Positions 8,193 to 17,021 of a stretch of 64,000 nucleotides of DNA are shown piece after piece. A program made the translations under genes and the position numbers. How positions within the stretch are numbered: position 1 is the first letter of the stretch; the number at the start of each line of letters is the position of its first letter. The stretch is from an uncultured Prevotella sp. (lineage in GTDB: Bacteria; Bacteroidota; Bacteroidia; Bacteroidales; Bacteroidaceae): positions 57,887 through 121,886 of the forward strand of contig CALIZL010000021.1 of NCBI GenBank assembly GCA_938028745.1, given 5' to 3'. The notes beneath the pieces were generated by a model that did not search any database, had not been told where the DNA came from, and worked only from the letters and a program-made list of their open reading frames with translations.

Positions 8193-9041
8193 TTAAAGTT
8201 TGGCTATACACTTGGCCAACGACTCCTCCCAATGCGGTATCTCGATGCCGTAAGCAGCCTTAATCTTCGTTTTGTCGAGCACGCTATATGCGGGGCGAGA
8301 GGCTGGGGTAGGGTATTCTGCGGTGTGCAAGGGAGATACTTGGCAGGTATTTATTCCCGAAAGGCGATGTATGCTCTTGGTAAAGTCGTACCAACTTGTT
8401 ACGCCTTCGTTAGAAAAGTGGTAAACGCCAGGCTTAATGCCTTTGTCTATAGCCGTCATTATCGCCGTAGCAAGGTCGTGAGCGTAGGTTGGCGTGCCCA
8501 CTTGGTCGAAGATAACGCCCAGTTGTTCGCGTTCTCTTCCAAGGCGAATCATTGTTTTCACAAAGTTGTTTCCAAACTCGCTGTACAGCCAAGCCGTTCT
8601 TATAATCATGGCGTTGGGGCAGAGTTTGCTTACTGCCTGTTCGCCTTCCAACTTCGTTTGCCCATAAACACTATTGGGGCAAGGCTCGTCTGTTTCCACG
8701 TATGGCGTGTGCTTAGTGCCATTGAAGACGTAGTCGGTAGACACCTGTACCATCCATCCGCCGCGTTTGGCTACGGCCTCTGCTAAGAAAGCAGGGGCGT
8801 CGGCGTTCAGTTTTCGCGCCAGCTGCGGGTCGCTTTCGGCCTTGTCTACGGCCGTATAGGCTGCGCAGTTCACGATGCCGTCAATCTCGTTCGTCTCAAC
8901 AAAGCGTTCGATGGCGGCCTTGTCGGTAATATCTAACTCGTTAACGTCGGTGTTAAACCAAGTGTGTTGTGCATACTGCGCTTGCAACAGCTGTATTTCG
9001 TTTCCTAGTTGGCCGTTGCAGCCAGTAATCAAAATGTTCAT
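8193..9041 (-). CDS. rfbD: dTDP-4-dehydrorhamnose reductase
   Basis: Last step of dTDP-L-rhamnose synthesis, an NAD(P)H-dependent reduction used for surface polysaccharide. The 282 residues show the Rossmann motif TGCNGQLG (6-13), NCAAYTAVDKAE, STDYVF (101-106) and the short-chain dehydrogenase pair Y126/K130 (SVYGQTK). The other rhamnose genes (rfbA, rfbB, rfbC) are not nearby, so they must lie elsewhere. It is 18 bp after a DUF4924 gene and probably shares its transcript. Confidence 0.95.
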   Translation of the reverse strand: MNILITGCNGQLGNEIQLLQAQYAQHTWFNTDVNELDITDKAAIERFVETNEIDGIVNCAAYTAVDKAESDPQLARKLNADAPAFLAEAVAKRGGWMVQVSTDYVFNGTKHTPYVETDEPCPNSVYGQTKLEGEQAVSKLCPNAMIIRTAWLYSEFGNNFVKTMIRLGREREQLGVIFDQVGTPTYAHDLATAIMTAIDKGIKPGVYHFSNEGVTSWYDFTKSIHRLSGINTCQVSPLHTAEYPTPASRPAYSVLDKTKIKAAYGIEIPHWEESLAKCIAKL

Positions 9042-9059
9042 TTATGCAGTGGGTTATGT

Positions 9060-9608
9060 TTATTCGTCTTCAAAAACCAGTCCTTCGCGCTTGTCTTTCT
9101 GATAATAGTCAGCAAGCATTCCCACAAAGGTGGTAATCTCTTTGATGGCTGTCATGGTGTCGGGGGTAATCTCCTTTTGTTTCAACCTCAGCAACATAAC
9201 GCCGTAAAGCGCATCAAGACATGTTTCAATCTCGTTCACTTGCTTGTCGCCCTTGTTGCGTAGTTCAACGATGAAGGGCAGCACCTTATAATATGCCGTA
9301 TTGTAAAAGGGAAACTTGGTGCTTTGCATCAGTTGGTTGTGCAGGTCCATCAGGTCCTTAACGATGATGGCGTTAATTTGCAGATGTCCCCGTTCGCGTT
9401 TCCCTTCTTGGTTCATCATGCGCACAAGGTTGCCGTACCAGTCGAGCATTTCTTCTTTTTGTTCGGGGGTATAGTCAAACTTGTCTATGTATTCGTGCCT
9501 GATACGTTGCAACGAACAGCCGTATGCGCGTATTAGGTCTTCTATTTGCCACATATATAATATGTATTCGGCAATGCTTTTTTCTCTTAGTTGTTTGGCG
9601 ATGTACAT
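9060..9608 (-). CDS. DUF4924 family protein
   Basis: A 182-residue soluble helical protein of unknown function, starting MYIAKQLREKSIAEYILYMW. I recognise it as the Bacteroidetes-restricted DUF4924 type from the YILYMWQIEDLIRA opening and the DLHNQLM and PFIVELRNKG segments. No catalytic motif is visible. It lies directly upstream of rfbD (18-bp gap) and downstream of a LysE-type exporter, so the three may be co-transcribed. Confidence 0.75.
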   Translation of the reverse strand: MYIAKQLREKSIAEYILYMWQIEDLIRAYGCSLQRIRHEYIDKFDYTPEQKEEMLDWYGNLVRMMNQEGKRERGHLQINAIIVKDLMDLHNQLMQSTKFPFYNTAYYKVLPFIVELRNKGDKQVNEIETCLDALYGVMLLRLKQKEITPDTMTAIKEITTFVGMLADYYQKDKREGLVFEDE

Positions 9609-9690
9609 TTATTGATGTTTGCTAGGGATGAATAGGCCACTCCTTATTATATAAGTAGGGGCATAAACGGCTACGGGCGGGTGGTACGCG

Positions 9691-10359
9691 TCAGTATTCG
9701 AAAGTGTAGAGATTGAATATCGTGCCGATGAGGAATATCACCGAAAAGATGATAACCACGCTGCCGATAATCTTGTTGATGAGTACAATTCCGCCTTTAT
9801 CGAACTTTCCACGCACTTTGTCGATAAGCCAAGTAAGCCCGAACCACCATATCAGTGCGCCCAAAACAATGCCTGTATATCCGCCAACCATCAGCCACGG
9901 CCTGTTGGGAACAACAAAAGCAAACTGCGCGAAGGTGGCCATGAAGAGGAAAATGATAAGTGGATTAGAGAAAGTAACGAGAAAAGCGGTTATACCATTG
10001 TGTATCAATGTACCCTTACCCCTACCGCTGTAATGCACTTTCTTGGTGGGATTAGACTTGAAACAGTAAATTCCAAACAACATCAGCAGCACACTTCCCG
10101 ATATTTTAAGGGCGAAAAGCGTGCGCGGAGCGGTGATGAGATCCATGATGAAACTCATTCCATAGCCAGTAACCAAGGCGTAAATCATATCGCTTACCGC
10201 CGCACCAATGCCTGTGATAAAACCATACCATCTGCCTTTGTTCAGTGTTCGCTGAACGCAAAGCACCCCCACAGGCCCCATCGGGGCAGAGGCAATAAGA
10301 CCAATAAGTATTCCCTTGAATACAATGTCTACAATATCTATATGAAAAGGTAAGGGCAT
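9691..10359 (-). CDS. LysE/RhtB-type membrane exporter
   Basis: An inner-membrane protein with about six helices, related to amino-acid exporters. The first helix contains GILIGLIASAPMGPVGVLCVQRTLNKGR, the conserved LysE N-terminal signature; FLVTFSNPLIIFLFMATFA is the second diagnostic helix. I chose the ATG at 10359 (MPLPFHIDIVDIV, 222 residues) over an ATG 13 codons upstream. The longer version adds an odd cysteine-containing stretch, and promoter-like TTTTGC words overlap it. The substrate is unknown. It is divergent from the ROK kinase. Confidence 0.85.
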   Translation of the reverse strand: MPLPFHIDIVDIVFKGILIGLIASAPMGPVGVLCVQRTLNKGRWYGFITGIGAAVSDMIYALVTGYGMSFIMDLITAPRTLFALKISGSVLLMLFGIYCFKSNPTKKVHYSGRGKGTLIHNGITAFLVTFSNPLIIFLFMATFAQFAFVVPNRPWLMVGGYTGIVLGALIWWFGLTWLIDKVRGKFDKGGIVLINKIIGSVVIIFSVIFLIGTIFNLYTFEY

Positions 10360-10414
10360 AACGGATGCAAAATTGCAAAAAATATGCGAATTGAGCAAAT
10401 TTTCAACTTATAAG

Positions 10415-10446
10415 TTTGTGTTATTCCATATTTTTCATAACTTTGT
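10415..10446 (+). promoter_or_regulatory. promoter of the ROK kinase gene
   Basis: TTTG (10415-10418), exactly 19 bases, then TAACTTTGT (10438-10446). This is an ideal Bacteroidetes sigma-ABfr promoter. It predicts a leader of about 130 bases before the start at 10584. Confidence 0.8.
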
Positions 10447-10583
10447 CAACGCTTAATTTAAGGCTAAATACAAGGTACAGACCAAAAGATGGCGCAACAT
10501 GGCCATCGTAAAGGACAAGCCTTTAAGCCTATCATCGACGAAAGCAAACAATTATTACTAAACTAAAAAAATAAGGACACAAC

Positions 10584-11564
10584 ATGAGTGGACAAGAAGA
10601 ACTGAAACCATACGTGATTGGTTTAGACTTGGGTGGAACGAACTCTGTATTCGGCATCGTTGATAGCCGAGGCGAAATTAAGGCCACTACGGCCATTAAG
10701 ACACAAGCCTATGCAGACGTAGAAGACTATGTTAAGGCTTCGCTCGACGCATTGCACGTTATCATTGAGCAAGTAGGTGGTATTCAAACCATTAAGGCAA
10801 TGGGTATCGGGGCGCCTAACGGCAACTACTACAAAGGCACGATAGAGTTTGCTCCTAACTTGGCTTGGGGACACAATGGCGTTGTTCCTCTTGCCGATAT
10901 GTTCTCCAAAGGGCTCGGCGGCATCCCCGTTGCGCTTACCAACGATGCTAACGCTGCCGCCATTGGCGAAATGATTTATGGCGTTGCGCGTGGTATGAAA
11001 AACTTTATCGTTATTACGCTAGGTACGGGCGTTGGCTCTGGCATCGTTATTAATGGACAAGTGGTGTATGGCAGCGACGGCTTTGCAGGCGAGTTGGGAC
11101 ACGTTATCGCCCAAAGAGAAGGTGGACGCAGCTGTGGTTGCGGTCGCTTTGGTTGTTTGGAAACCTATTGCTCGGCAACGGGTGTGGCACGTTCGGCACG
11201 CGAATTTTTGGAGAAAACCACAACTCCCTCTGTACTTCGTGACTTGAAACCCGAAGAAATTACATCGCTTGATGTGTCGCTTGCCGCTGCGAAAGGCGAC
11301 AAGTTGGCCGTCGACGTTTACGAGTTCACTGGCAAAATGCTTGGTGAGGCATGCGCAGACTTCGCAGCATTCTCGTCGCCAGAGGCATTTATCTTCTTCG
11401 GCGGACTGACCAAAGCCGGTGATTTGCTGATGAAACCGCTTAAAAAGGCATACGACGAGAACGTATTGAAGATTTTTAAAGACAAGGCAAAGTTCCTCAT
11501 TAGCGGTCTTGAAGGCTCTTCGGCTGCCGTTCTTGGCGCAAGTGCCGTGGGATGGGATTTATAA
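10584..11564 (+). CDS. ROK-family glucokinase-like sugar kinase
   Basis: Phosphorylates a hexose, most likely glucose, with ATP. The 326 residues show the phosphate-binding DLGGTN (15-20), catalytic aspartate D121 in TNDANAAA, the GTGVGSG loop (147-153), GELGH (169-173) and the ROK zinc cluster CGCGRFGC (184-191). Length fits glucokinase. ROK repressors carry an N-terminal helix-turn-helix, which is absent here, so this is an enzyme. It is transcribed alone and followed by 1.7 kb of repeats. Confidence 0.92.
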   Translation: MSGQEELKPYVIGLDLGGTNSVFGIVDSRGEIKATTAIKTQAYADVEDYVKASLDALHVIIEQVGGIQTIKAMGIGAPNGNYYKGTIEFAPNLAWGHNGVVPLADMFSKGLGGIPVALTNDANAAAIGEMIYGVARGMKNFIVITLGTGVGSGIVINGQVVYGSDGFAGELGHVIAQREGGRSCGCGRFGCLETYCSATGVARSAREFLEKTTTPSVLRDLKPEEITSLDVSLAAAKGDKLAVDVYEFTGKMLGEACADFAAFSSPEAFIFFGGLTKAGDLLMKPLKKAYDENVLKIFKDKAKFLISGLEGSSAAVLGASAVGWDL

Positions 11565-11604
11565 ATAATGCTTCTTGTTAAGCAATATTGTCATTTAGAT
11601 CTCT

Positions 11605-12075
11605 AAGTAGGTGAGCTTTTAGTTTATGAGTTTTCAGCTTTTCGAGCTTAACGGACGGTGGGTTCGTTAGTTTTCAGCTTTCAAAATCAATTCGACTCAA
11701 TAACTAAAAGCTCACCAACTTTAAAGTATATCCACTAAGAAAACCCAATAGCCTACAACCATCAACGCATGATGGGAGTAACGACATTCTTGTTGTTTAG
11801 TTGCGATAGGCTAACTTAACAAGGCAACTTGTTAGCTTATTCGTTCTTTAACCTATCAATCCGATAACCTATCCACAAGCCAGCTTGTCAACTCGTCTTT
11901 ACGTTTAGGTGTTATAATCCAAAAGGATGAGTTTTGGAATTAAATGTCTTATGCGCGAATTTGCACATGAACTTACTAACGCCCAACAGCTCCCCCAAAA
12001 ATCAATTTGCCAACACACTAGCCCACAAGCTCATCAACCCGCAAACTCATCAACTCAAAAGCCTATCAACTCTAA
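11605..12075. repeat. short-word arrays before R22 copy B
   Basis: Three stretches (11605-11720, 11810-11905, 11995-12075) of 10-12 bp words such as GTGAGCTTTTAG, TATGAGTTTTCAGC, CACAAGCTCATCAACC and CGCAAACTCATCAACTC. Between 11605 and 11720 the word GAGCTTTTAG...AACTAAAAGCTC recurs inverted. Together with R22 copy B this fills most of the 1.77 kb between the ROK and HtrA genes. No gene is seen. Confidence 0.6.
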
Positions 12076-12095
12076 AATTTAAAATCTTATCTTTT

Positions 12096-12716
12096 ATTTT
12101 ACAATTTCGCTCTAATTTTCGCTCCGTTCTAGCGGAAATACAGGTTGAAAAGTATGTAAAAGTCTACTATTTATGACCTCTTGTATCTTGGTACTTGTCT
12201 ATTTTTAAGCCTATAACCTGCATTTTGCATCATTTTGGCTTTCTAGTTTGGTTGCCAACTCGTAATTTTTCAACTCCAATTACTCGCTTTTAGCCCCTAA
12301 AAACCTACTTTTAACGGCTATTTTACCCTTTTTAGACATGTGTTTCATGGCTCTAAAAGGTTTTGTTTATGCCATTACTGTGGATGTTTATGCGTAATTG
12401 TCTCGCATTTAGTGCCAAATCGCACTGCATTTAGCACCAAAATGCCTTGCGTTTAGCACCAAAACGCATTCCATTTAGCACCAAAACGCACTGCATTTAG
12501 CACCAAAATGCCTTGCGTTTAGCATCAAAACGCACTGCATTTAGCAGCAAATAGCCCCGAAATAGGTGCAAATGGCGTTTTGTTTAAATAAATATTCATT
12601 TTTCCCCATGCACATGCCACCCCTATTTTGCCTCAAAACAAACCTTCGCGAGAATCGATTTTTTGCGGCAAGGTTGGCGATTTGTGGACGAAAATGGCAC
12701 TTATAATGTTAAAAAT
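12096..12716 (+). repeat. R22 dispersed element, copy B
   Basis: Modules in order: TTTTACAATTTCGCTCTAAT, CGTTCTAGCGGAAATACAGG, TTTTTAAGCCTATAACCTGC, CTTTTAGCCCCTAAAAACC and TTTTGTTTATGCCATTAC. An array follows with TTT phases at 12408, 12430, 12452, 12474, 12496, 12518 and 12540, all 22 bp apart. The right end runs AAACAAACCTTCGCGAGAAT, TTTTTTGCGGCAAGGTTGG, CACTTATAATGTTAAA. Similarity to copies D and E continues to about 12790 (ACATGTAGACTT against ACGTGCACTT in copy D). Confidence 0.9.
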
Positions 12717-13245
12717 CCGACTAAAATATAGACAAAAACTATTGCATCGTATATGTACGTATGGCAGTGGCGTGGAAAACATGTAGACTTGCGAGGGCCA
12801 GTGTGGGCGGTTGCAGGCCATGCTGCTCGTGTACAATGTCAACAGCATCATGTAAACGCATAAGTGATTGGGCATCGACAAGCGGTTTCCAGTTTGTGGA
12901 GACAGCATTGAATAGCTTCCGCCCGATCACTATTTGAGAGTAGACCATGTTTTGCCACAGACAAATGAGGCCGAATTTGAGATTTCATCGTATTTTTCCG
13001 TCACGTCGTACATGCGCGGGTGTTTGTGTTGGTTTTACGGCACAAAGGCAAAAACTCCGCTCAATTTATAGAAATACCAAAAGTCTAAACGGATTAAATG
13101 TCTATTTGCTGTTTGATATAAGTAATGCGTAATAAATGCTAGGGGTTGGGATGCTTAATTATTTCAAATAGTAATTACCACGGCTTTAATAGGCGTTAAT
13201 ATGATATTCGCGTATGTTAAATTGGGATAAAGAAAGGTGGTGATG
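12717..13245. other. non-coding tail of repeat island before htrA
   Basis: The first 75 bp continue the right arm of R22 copy B. Beyond that I see no repeat and no convincing gene. A leftward frame of 69 codons (12739-12948) runs into the repeat and resembles nothing I know. The start of the htrA promoter region follows. Confidence 0.45.
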
Positions 13246-13278
13246 TTGCAGTTTTCAAATATTTGCGCCTATATTTGC
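13246..13278 (+). promoter_or_regulatory. candidate htrA promoter
   Basis: TTG (13246-13248), 21 bases, then TATATTTGC (13270-13278). The -7 box is a full match to TAnnTTTGY. It lies 56 bp upstream of the start codon. Confidence 0.65.
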
Positions 13279-13333
13279 AAACGGAAAGCTAAGACAAGAC
13301 AAAAATAGTAATTCAATAAAAAAGAAAGAAACA

Positions 13334-14791
13334 ATGAAAAAGTATTCACAGTACCTCATTGGCGGATTATGCTTGCTTTCTGTTGCATTCTCTGCCGGTT
13401 CATTTATGAAGGTTAATGCCGCATCAGCATCCCCGACGATGCCTGCACAACCTGTAGACCTTACCTTTGCCGCAGAAAAAGCACTGCCCGCCGTTGTGCA
13501 TATACGGTATGTTCAAAACTCAAAGGTTGAAACCGTAGAAGTGGAGAGCGACCCATTTAGCGACTTCTTTGGCGATTTTTTTGGAAGTCCAGGACGAGGC
13601 AATGGTGGAAAACAAAAACGACAAGTACAAACCCCGAAGCGCGAAGCAACAGGTTCGGGCGTTATCATATCGGCAGACGGCTACATCGTTACTAACAACC
13701 ACGTGGTAGAAGGTGCCGACCAGCTAACTGTAACATTGAACGATAATAGGGAGTTCTCTGCCCGCATTATCGGTACGGATAAGAGCACAGACCTTGCGCT
13801 AATTAAGATAGACGGGAAGAACTTACCCACCTTACCTATCGGAGATTCTGACAAGCTGAAAGTGGGCGAGTGGGTGCTGGCCGTTGGAAACCCCTTTAAT
13901 CTCAACTCAACTGTCACAGCCGGTATCGTTAGTGCTAAGGCGCGCTCGTTGGGCGGCAACCCCATCGAGTCGTTCATCCAGACCGATGCTGCCATCAATC
14001 AGGGCAATTCGGGTGGTGCGCTCGTTAATACCCAAGGCGAATTGGTGGGCATTAATGCCATGCTCTATTCGCAAACAGGTTCGTATAGCGGCTATGGATT
14101 TGCCATTCCCACAACCATCATGAATAAAGTGGTGGCCGACATCAAGCAATATGGTAGCGTTCAACGTGCCGTTATGGGCATTAAAGGTAGCGACGTGCGC
14201 ATTTACCTCGACATTGAAAAGGAGAAAGGTAAGGAACACGACCTGGGAACAAACGATGGTATATATGTTGATTCGGTTGAAGACGGTGGCGCAGGTTCGG
14301 CTATTGGGTTGAAATCTGGCGACGTTATCGTGGCTGCCGACGGTAGAAAGCTTACCAAGATGGCCGAACTTCAAGAATTGCTTTCGGGCAAAAAACCAGG
14401 CGACAAGATTACCATTACTTACTTGCGTAATAAGAAGAAAACAACTGCAACGGCTACTTTGAAGAATGCTCAGGGCAACACGAAGGTGATGAAGAGTGCC
14501 GACCTAGATATTCTTGGCGGTAACTTCAAGGAAATTACCGACGACCAAAAGCGACAACTGAACATCAATTCGGGCTTGGAGGTAATAAGGGTGAACAATG
14601 GTGCGCTGAAAGATGCTGGCGTTGCCAAGGGCTTTATCATCCAGAAGGTGAACGAACAGATTATCAAGTCGACCGAGGACTTGCAGAAAGCCGTTAAGGA
14701 AGCATCGACAAGCAAAGACCCCGTGCTTTATATACAAGGCATTTACCCAACAGGTAAGAAGGCATATTTTGCTGTTGTGGTGGGTAACTAA
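13334..14791 (+). CDS. degP: periplasmic serine protease, Do/HtrA family
   Basis: Envelope protease and chaperone that degrades or refolds damaged periplasmic proteins. The 485 residues begin with a signal peptide (MKKYSQYLIGGLCLLSVAFS, cleaved near residue 30). The trypsin-like domain has the triad H123 (TNNHVV), D153 (TDLALIKI) and S226 (QGNSGGAL). Two PDZ domains follow at about 280-375 and 390-480. The LA loop (about 73-100) is FFGDFFG plus a glycine/lysine-rich stretch, as in DegP. It is monocistronic, with its own promoter and a terminator at 14953. Confidence 0.95.
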   Translation: MKKYSQYLIGGLCLLSVAFSAGSFMKVNAASASPTMPAQPVDLTFAAEKALPAVVHIRYVQNSKVETVEVESDPFSDFFGDFFGSPGRGNGGKQKRQVQTPKREATGSGVIISADGYIVTNNHVVEGADQLTVTLNDNREFSARIIGTDKSTDLALIKIDGKNLPTLPIGDSDKLKVGEWVLAVGNPFNLNSTVTAGIVSAKARSLGGNPIESFIQTDAAINQGNSGGALVNTQGELVGINAMLYSQTGSYSGYGFAIPTTIMNKVVADIKQYGSVQRAVMGIKGSDVRIYLDIEKEKGKEHDLGTNDGIYVDSVEDGGAGSAIGLKSGDVIVAADGRKLTKMAELQELLSGKKPGDKITITYLRNKKKTTATATLKNAQGNTKVMKSADLDILGGNFKEITDDQKRQLNINSGLEVIRVNNGALKDAGVAKGFIIQKVNEQIIKSTEDLQKAVKEASTSKDPVLYIQGIYPTGKKAYFAVVVGN

Positions 14792-14952
14792 CAAATTAAT
14801 GTTGCAAAGGCTGTTGTGTAGCTTGTGTTATAAGTCATATATATAAAGGTTGGCTGATAACACATGTACCCAAAACGGAGAACTCTATGGGCTTGTCCGT
14901 TGTGCCTATTGGGTGTAAACCAACAGCAGAGGCAGACAATAACAAAACTTTT

Positions 14953-14996
14953 AAGAGCCGCATCCACTCTGTAAAAAGAGTGAGATGTGGCTCTTT
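14953..14996. terminator. bidirectional terminator, htrA / LuxR-type gene
   Basis: AAGAGCCGCAT plus CACTCT pairs with AGAGTG plus ATGTGGCTCTT, followed by TTTC on the right and preceded by AAAACTTTT on the left. It lies between two convergent genes and can serve both. The remaining intergenic sequence (14792-14952) holds nothing I recognise. Confidence 0.8.
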
Positions 14997-15093
14997 TCTA
15001 TGTACATGTGCAAGGGACATCAGTGATGTTAACTACCATCAGCCCACGTTGCTGCTTGTATCTGCGTTGCCAAAATAATGTATAGGGGTGGGG

Positions 15094-16116
15094 TTAAAAT
15101 AGCTTTTTCAAAGCTTTGTCGGCGGGCGCGGCCAGTTCTTTAAGCTTTTCTTCAAGGTCCTCGTTGGGGTGCAGTCCAAGCTTCTTCCTCACATTGCCAC
15201 GCACAGTGCTGATGTTTGTAGTGGTTTTTCCCATAATTAGCGCAATTTCGCCAAGCGTTTTCCCTTCAACAACGAGCCTGCTCACTTCTAGTTCGGTTTG
15301 CGTGAGGCTGGGAAAGCATTTGCTTAATTCAAGTTGTTGGGCATCGTGTTTTTTCTTCAAGACCATTGCTGCATGGATAAGGTTATGTTTTGATTGCTCG
15401 TTAAGTTGGCTTAAAAGCATGTCTACGTGCTGGTTGTTGGGTTCTTTGGCACGGCATATTTGTAAATAGGCAATCAATTCGCTTTGGTTCATGTTGAAAG
15501 CGGTGAGTATCGAGTTATGTGTGTCTTGATAATCTTTGTTTTCTTGCTGCATCTTGTGCATGCCTCGTTGGCTGATGATGGCCAATGCACAAGTGAAAAT
15601 GCAGAGTAGTGCGAAAAGTAACGCGATTTGCGGGTCTATGGCGCTGTCGTCGTATAGGGTCACAAAGAGCAACATGGCTATGTTTAAAGCCGTAACTAGA
15701 ACCGGAACTCGGCGGATGAAGCCCAAGGCTAGGTAAAGTAGGATGGTGTACGAACCTACTTGGTAATAGATGACCATAGCTTCGTAGCCCGCTGGTTTCG
15801 TAAAGAGAAGAAATGCGATGCGCGCCATTTCAAGTAACTGGGCAGTAATGGCAAATGTGGAGAAAGCAGAGACAAGCGACAGCATACGGCTAAGATATAA
15901 CGCAACCATTGCTATACAAAGCGCAAGAAGGGCAAAGGAAGCAGTTTGTAAGAAGGGGTGGTAGATGCCAATAGCGCCCACGATGTTCAGTATGGTGAAT
16001 ACAATGAGTTGAATGGCACCTGCAAAGAAAACGAAGAAACGTACTCGTTCTTCCTTATCTTTTGTGTGCGAAGCAACGAATTTTTCGCATTTGGTTGTTA
16101 AAGTAGTTATTTTCAT
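15094..16116 (-). CDS. membrane-anchored LuxR-type HTH regulator
   Basis: A 340-residue regulator whose first half is membrane and second half DNA-binding. About six hydrophobic helices span residues 25-180 (for example FFVFFAGAIQLIVFTILNIV and IALLFALLCIFTCALAII). A coiled linker follows, and the C-terminus is a GerE/LuxR helix-turn-helix (LTQTELEVSRLVVEGKTLGEIALIMGKTTTNISTVRGNVRKKLGL, about 270-315). No receiver or kinase domain is present, so it may sense a membrane or lipid signal directly. The leader contains a candidate structured RNA (16262-16391). Target unknown; the secreted-protein locus lies divergently. Confidence 0.85.
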   Translation of the reverse strand: MKITTLTTKCEKFVASHTKDKEERVRFFVFFAGAIQLIVFTILNIVGAIGIYHPFLQTASFALLALCIAMVALYLSRMLSLVSAFSTFAITAQLLEMARIAFLLFTKPAGYEAMVIYYQVGSYTILLYLALGFIRRVPVLVTALNIAMLLFVTLYDDSAIDPQIALLFALLCIFTCALAIISQRGMHKMQQENKDYQDTHNSILTAFNMNQSELIAYLQICRAKEPNNQHVDMLLSQLNEQSKHNLIHAAMVLKKKHDAQQLELSKCFPSLTQTELEVSRLVVEGKTLGEIALIMGKTTTNISTVRGNVRKKLGLHPNEDLEEKLKELAAPADKALKKLF

Positions 16117-16261
16117 CTGTGGTTAATGTTATTGATTTTACGTTTCTTTGTCGGCTTAGCATAGTGCCGAATGCAGTATAAGTTCTCAGAGTCTCGACAA
16201 TTACTTCAAATGTCGCATGTCGTTGTTCATCAATTCAATGGTTAGTCTTTTGTGCTATCCT

Positions 16262-16391
16262 GTTAATAAGAAGAGCTGCTTTTACGTTCTTTTCAGTTGC
16301 CTGTTCGGGTTAATTTGCTCAAAGAGACATTCCCAACAGTCATGTTTCGCTTGGCTGTATAGGCAAAACGCGAAAGCATAAGCAGCTCTGC
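16262..16391 (-). ncRNA. candidate structured RNA upstream of the LuxR-type gene
   Basis: Read leftward, a -7 box TATCTTTGC (16406-16398) would start a transcript near 16391. Its first bases AGAGCTGCTT (16389-16380) pair perfectly with AAGCAGCTCT (16281-16272) about 110 bases later. Two hairpins lie inside: TTTCGC/GCGAAA (16375-16370 with 16350-16345) and CTGTTGGG with CCCGAACAG (16339-16332 with 16309-16301, one bulge). The closed multibranch shape suits either a small RNA or a leader of the LuxR-type gene, which begins 146 bases further on. I match it to no named RNA family. No good -33 box is seen. Confidence 0.35.
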
Positions 16392-16406
16392 TTTACGGCA
16401 AAGATA

Positions 16407-17021
16407 TAAAAATATATTGGTATTGCCTCGTTGCATGCACCAAAACTTTGCTTTTGGACAAGGCAAAAGCCACTTCTTGCCTGTAATTTTTGCGCATTTT
16501 GCGTTTGTTTGCGCATCAATTATTCTTCTTTGCGCAATTTTGCGCCCTTTATTATTTCTTGAAATGAAGTATTAAGTCTATTTTTGCGGTTGAAACATTC
16601 AGATAAATAAAATCAGGAAACGATTAAATTGTTTTGAATAGTATGGATAACGGATTGCAGAAACCAATCCTTTTCAACATTATAAAGAATAAAAGCATCT
16701 CTGTAAGGGTGTCAGAGCTCAGAGATAAGAATACTAACCAGTGAGGTGCCAACCTAATGATAGGCAAGAAGTATTAACGATAATAGTGAAAACTTTGTTA
16801 CCAAACGTTTTAAGCTTTATCACATAATGCAGTTTATGAGTAGATGCAACGTTCGCATTGTCTCTATTAACGGTAAAAGGCTTTGCCTTAGATAGCAGCC
16901 TTTCCTAAATAAGTCGCACAGCTCCTACTAGCAGGAGCCAGTTGTGAGGTTATTTTAGTGTATGTGTTATTAATAAAAGAAGTATATCTATCAACAATTA
17001 TTAATTTTAAAAACGAGTGTT
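16407..17021. other. long leader region of the secreted-protein gene
   Basis: There is no gene. A rightward -7 box TATTTTTGC (16579-16587) with TTG 17 bases upstream would give a leader of about 425 bases before the start at 17022. GCTCCT/AGGAGC (16921-16938) forms a small hairpin inside it. I recognise no riboswitch class. An unusually T- and GCGC-rich patch (16490-16545, repeated TTTGCGC) precedes the promoter. Confidence 0.4.

Noticed and set aside
12739..12948. 69-codon leftward frame after R22 copy B
   Set aside because: It runs into the repeat's right arm, has no family resemblance, and the matching regions of copies D and E do not keep the frame.
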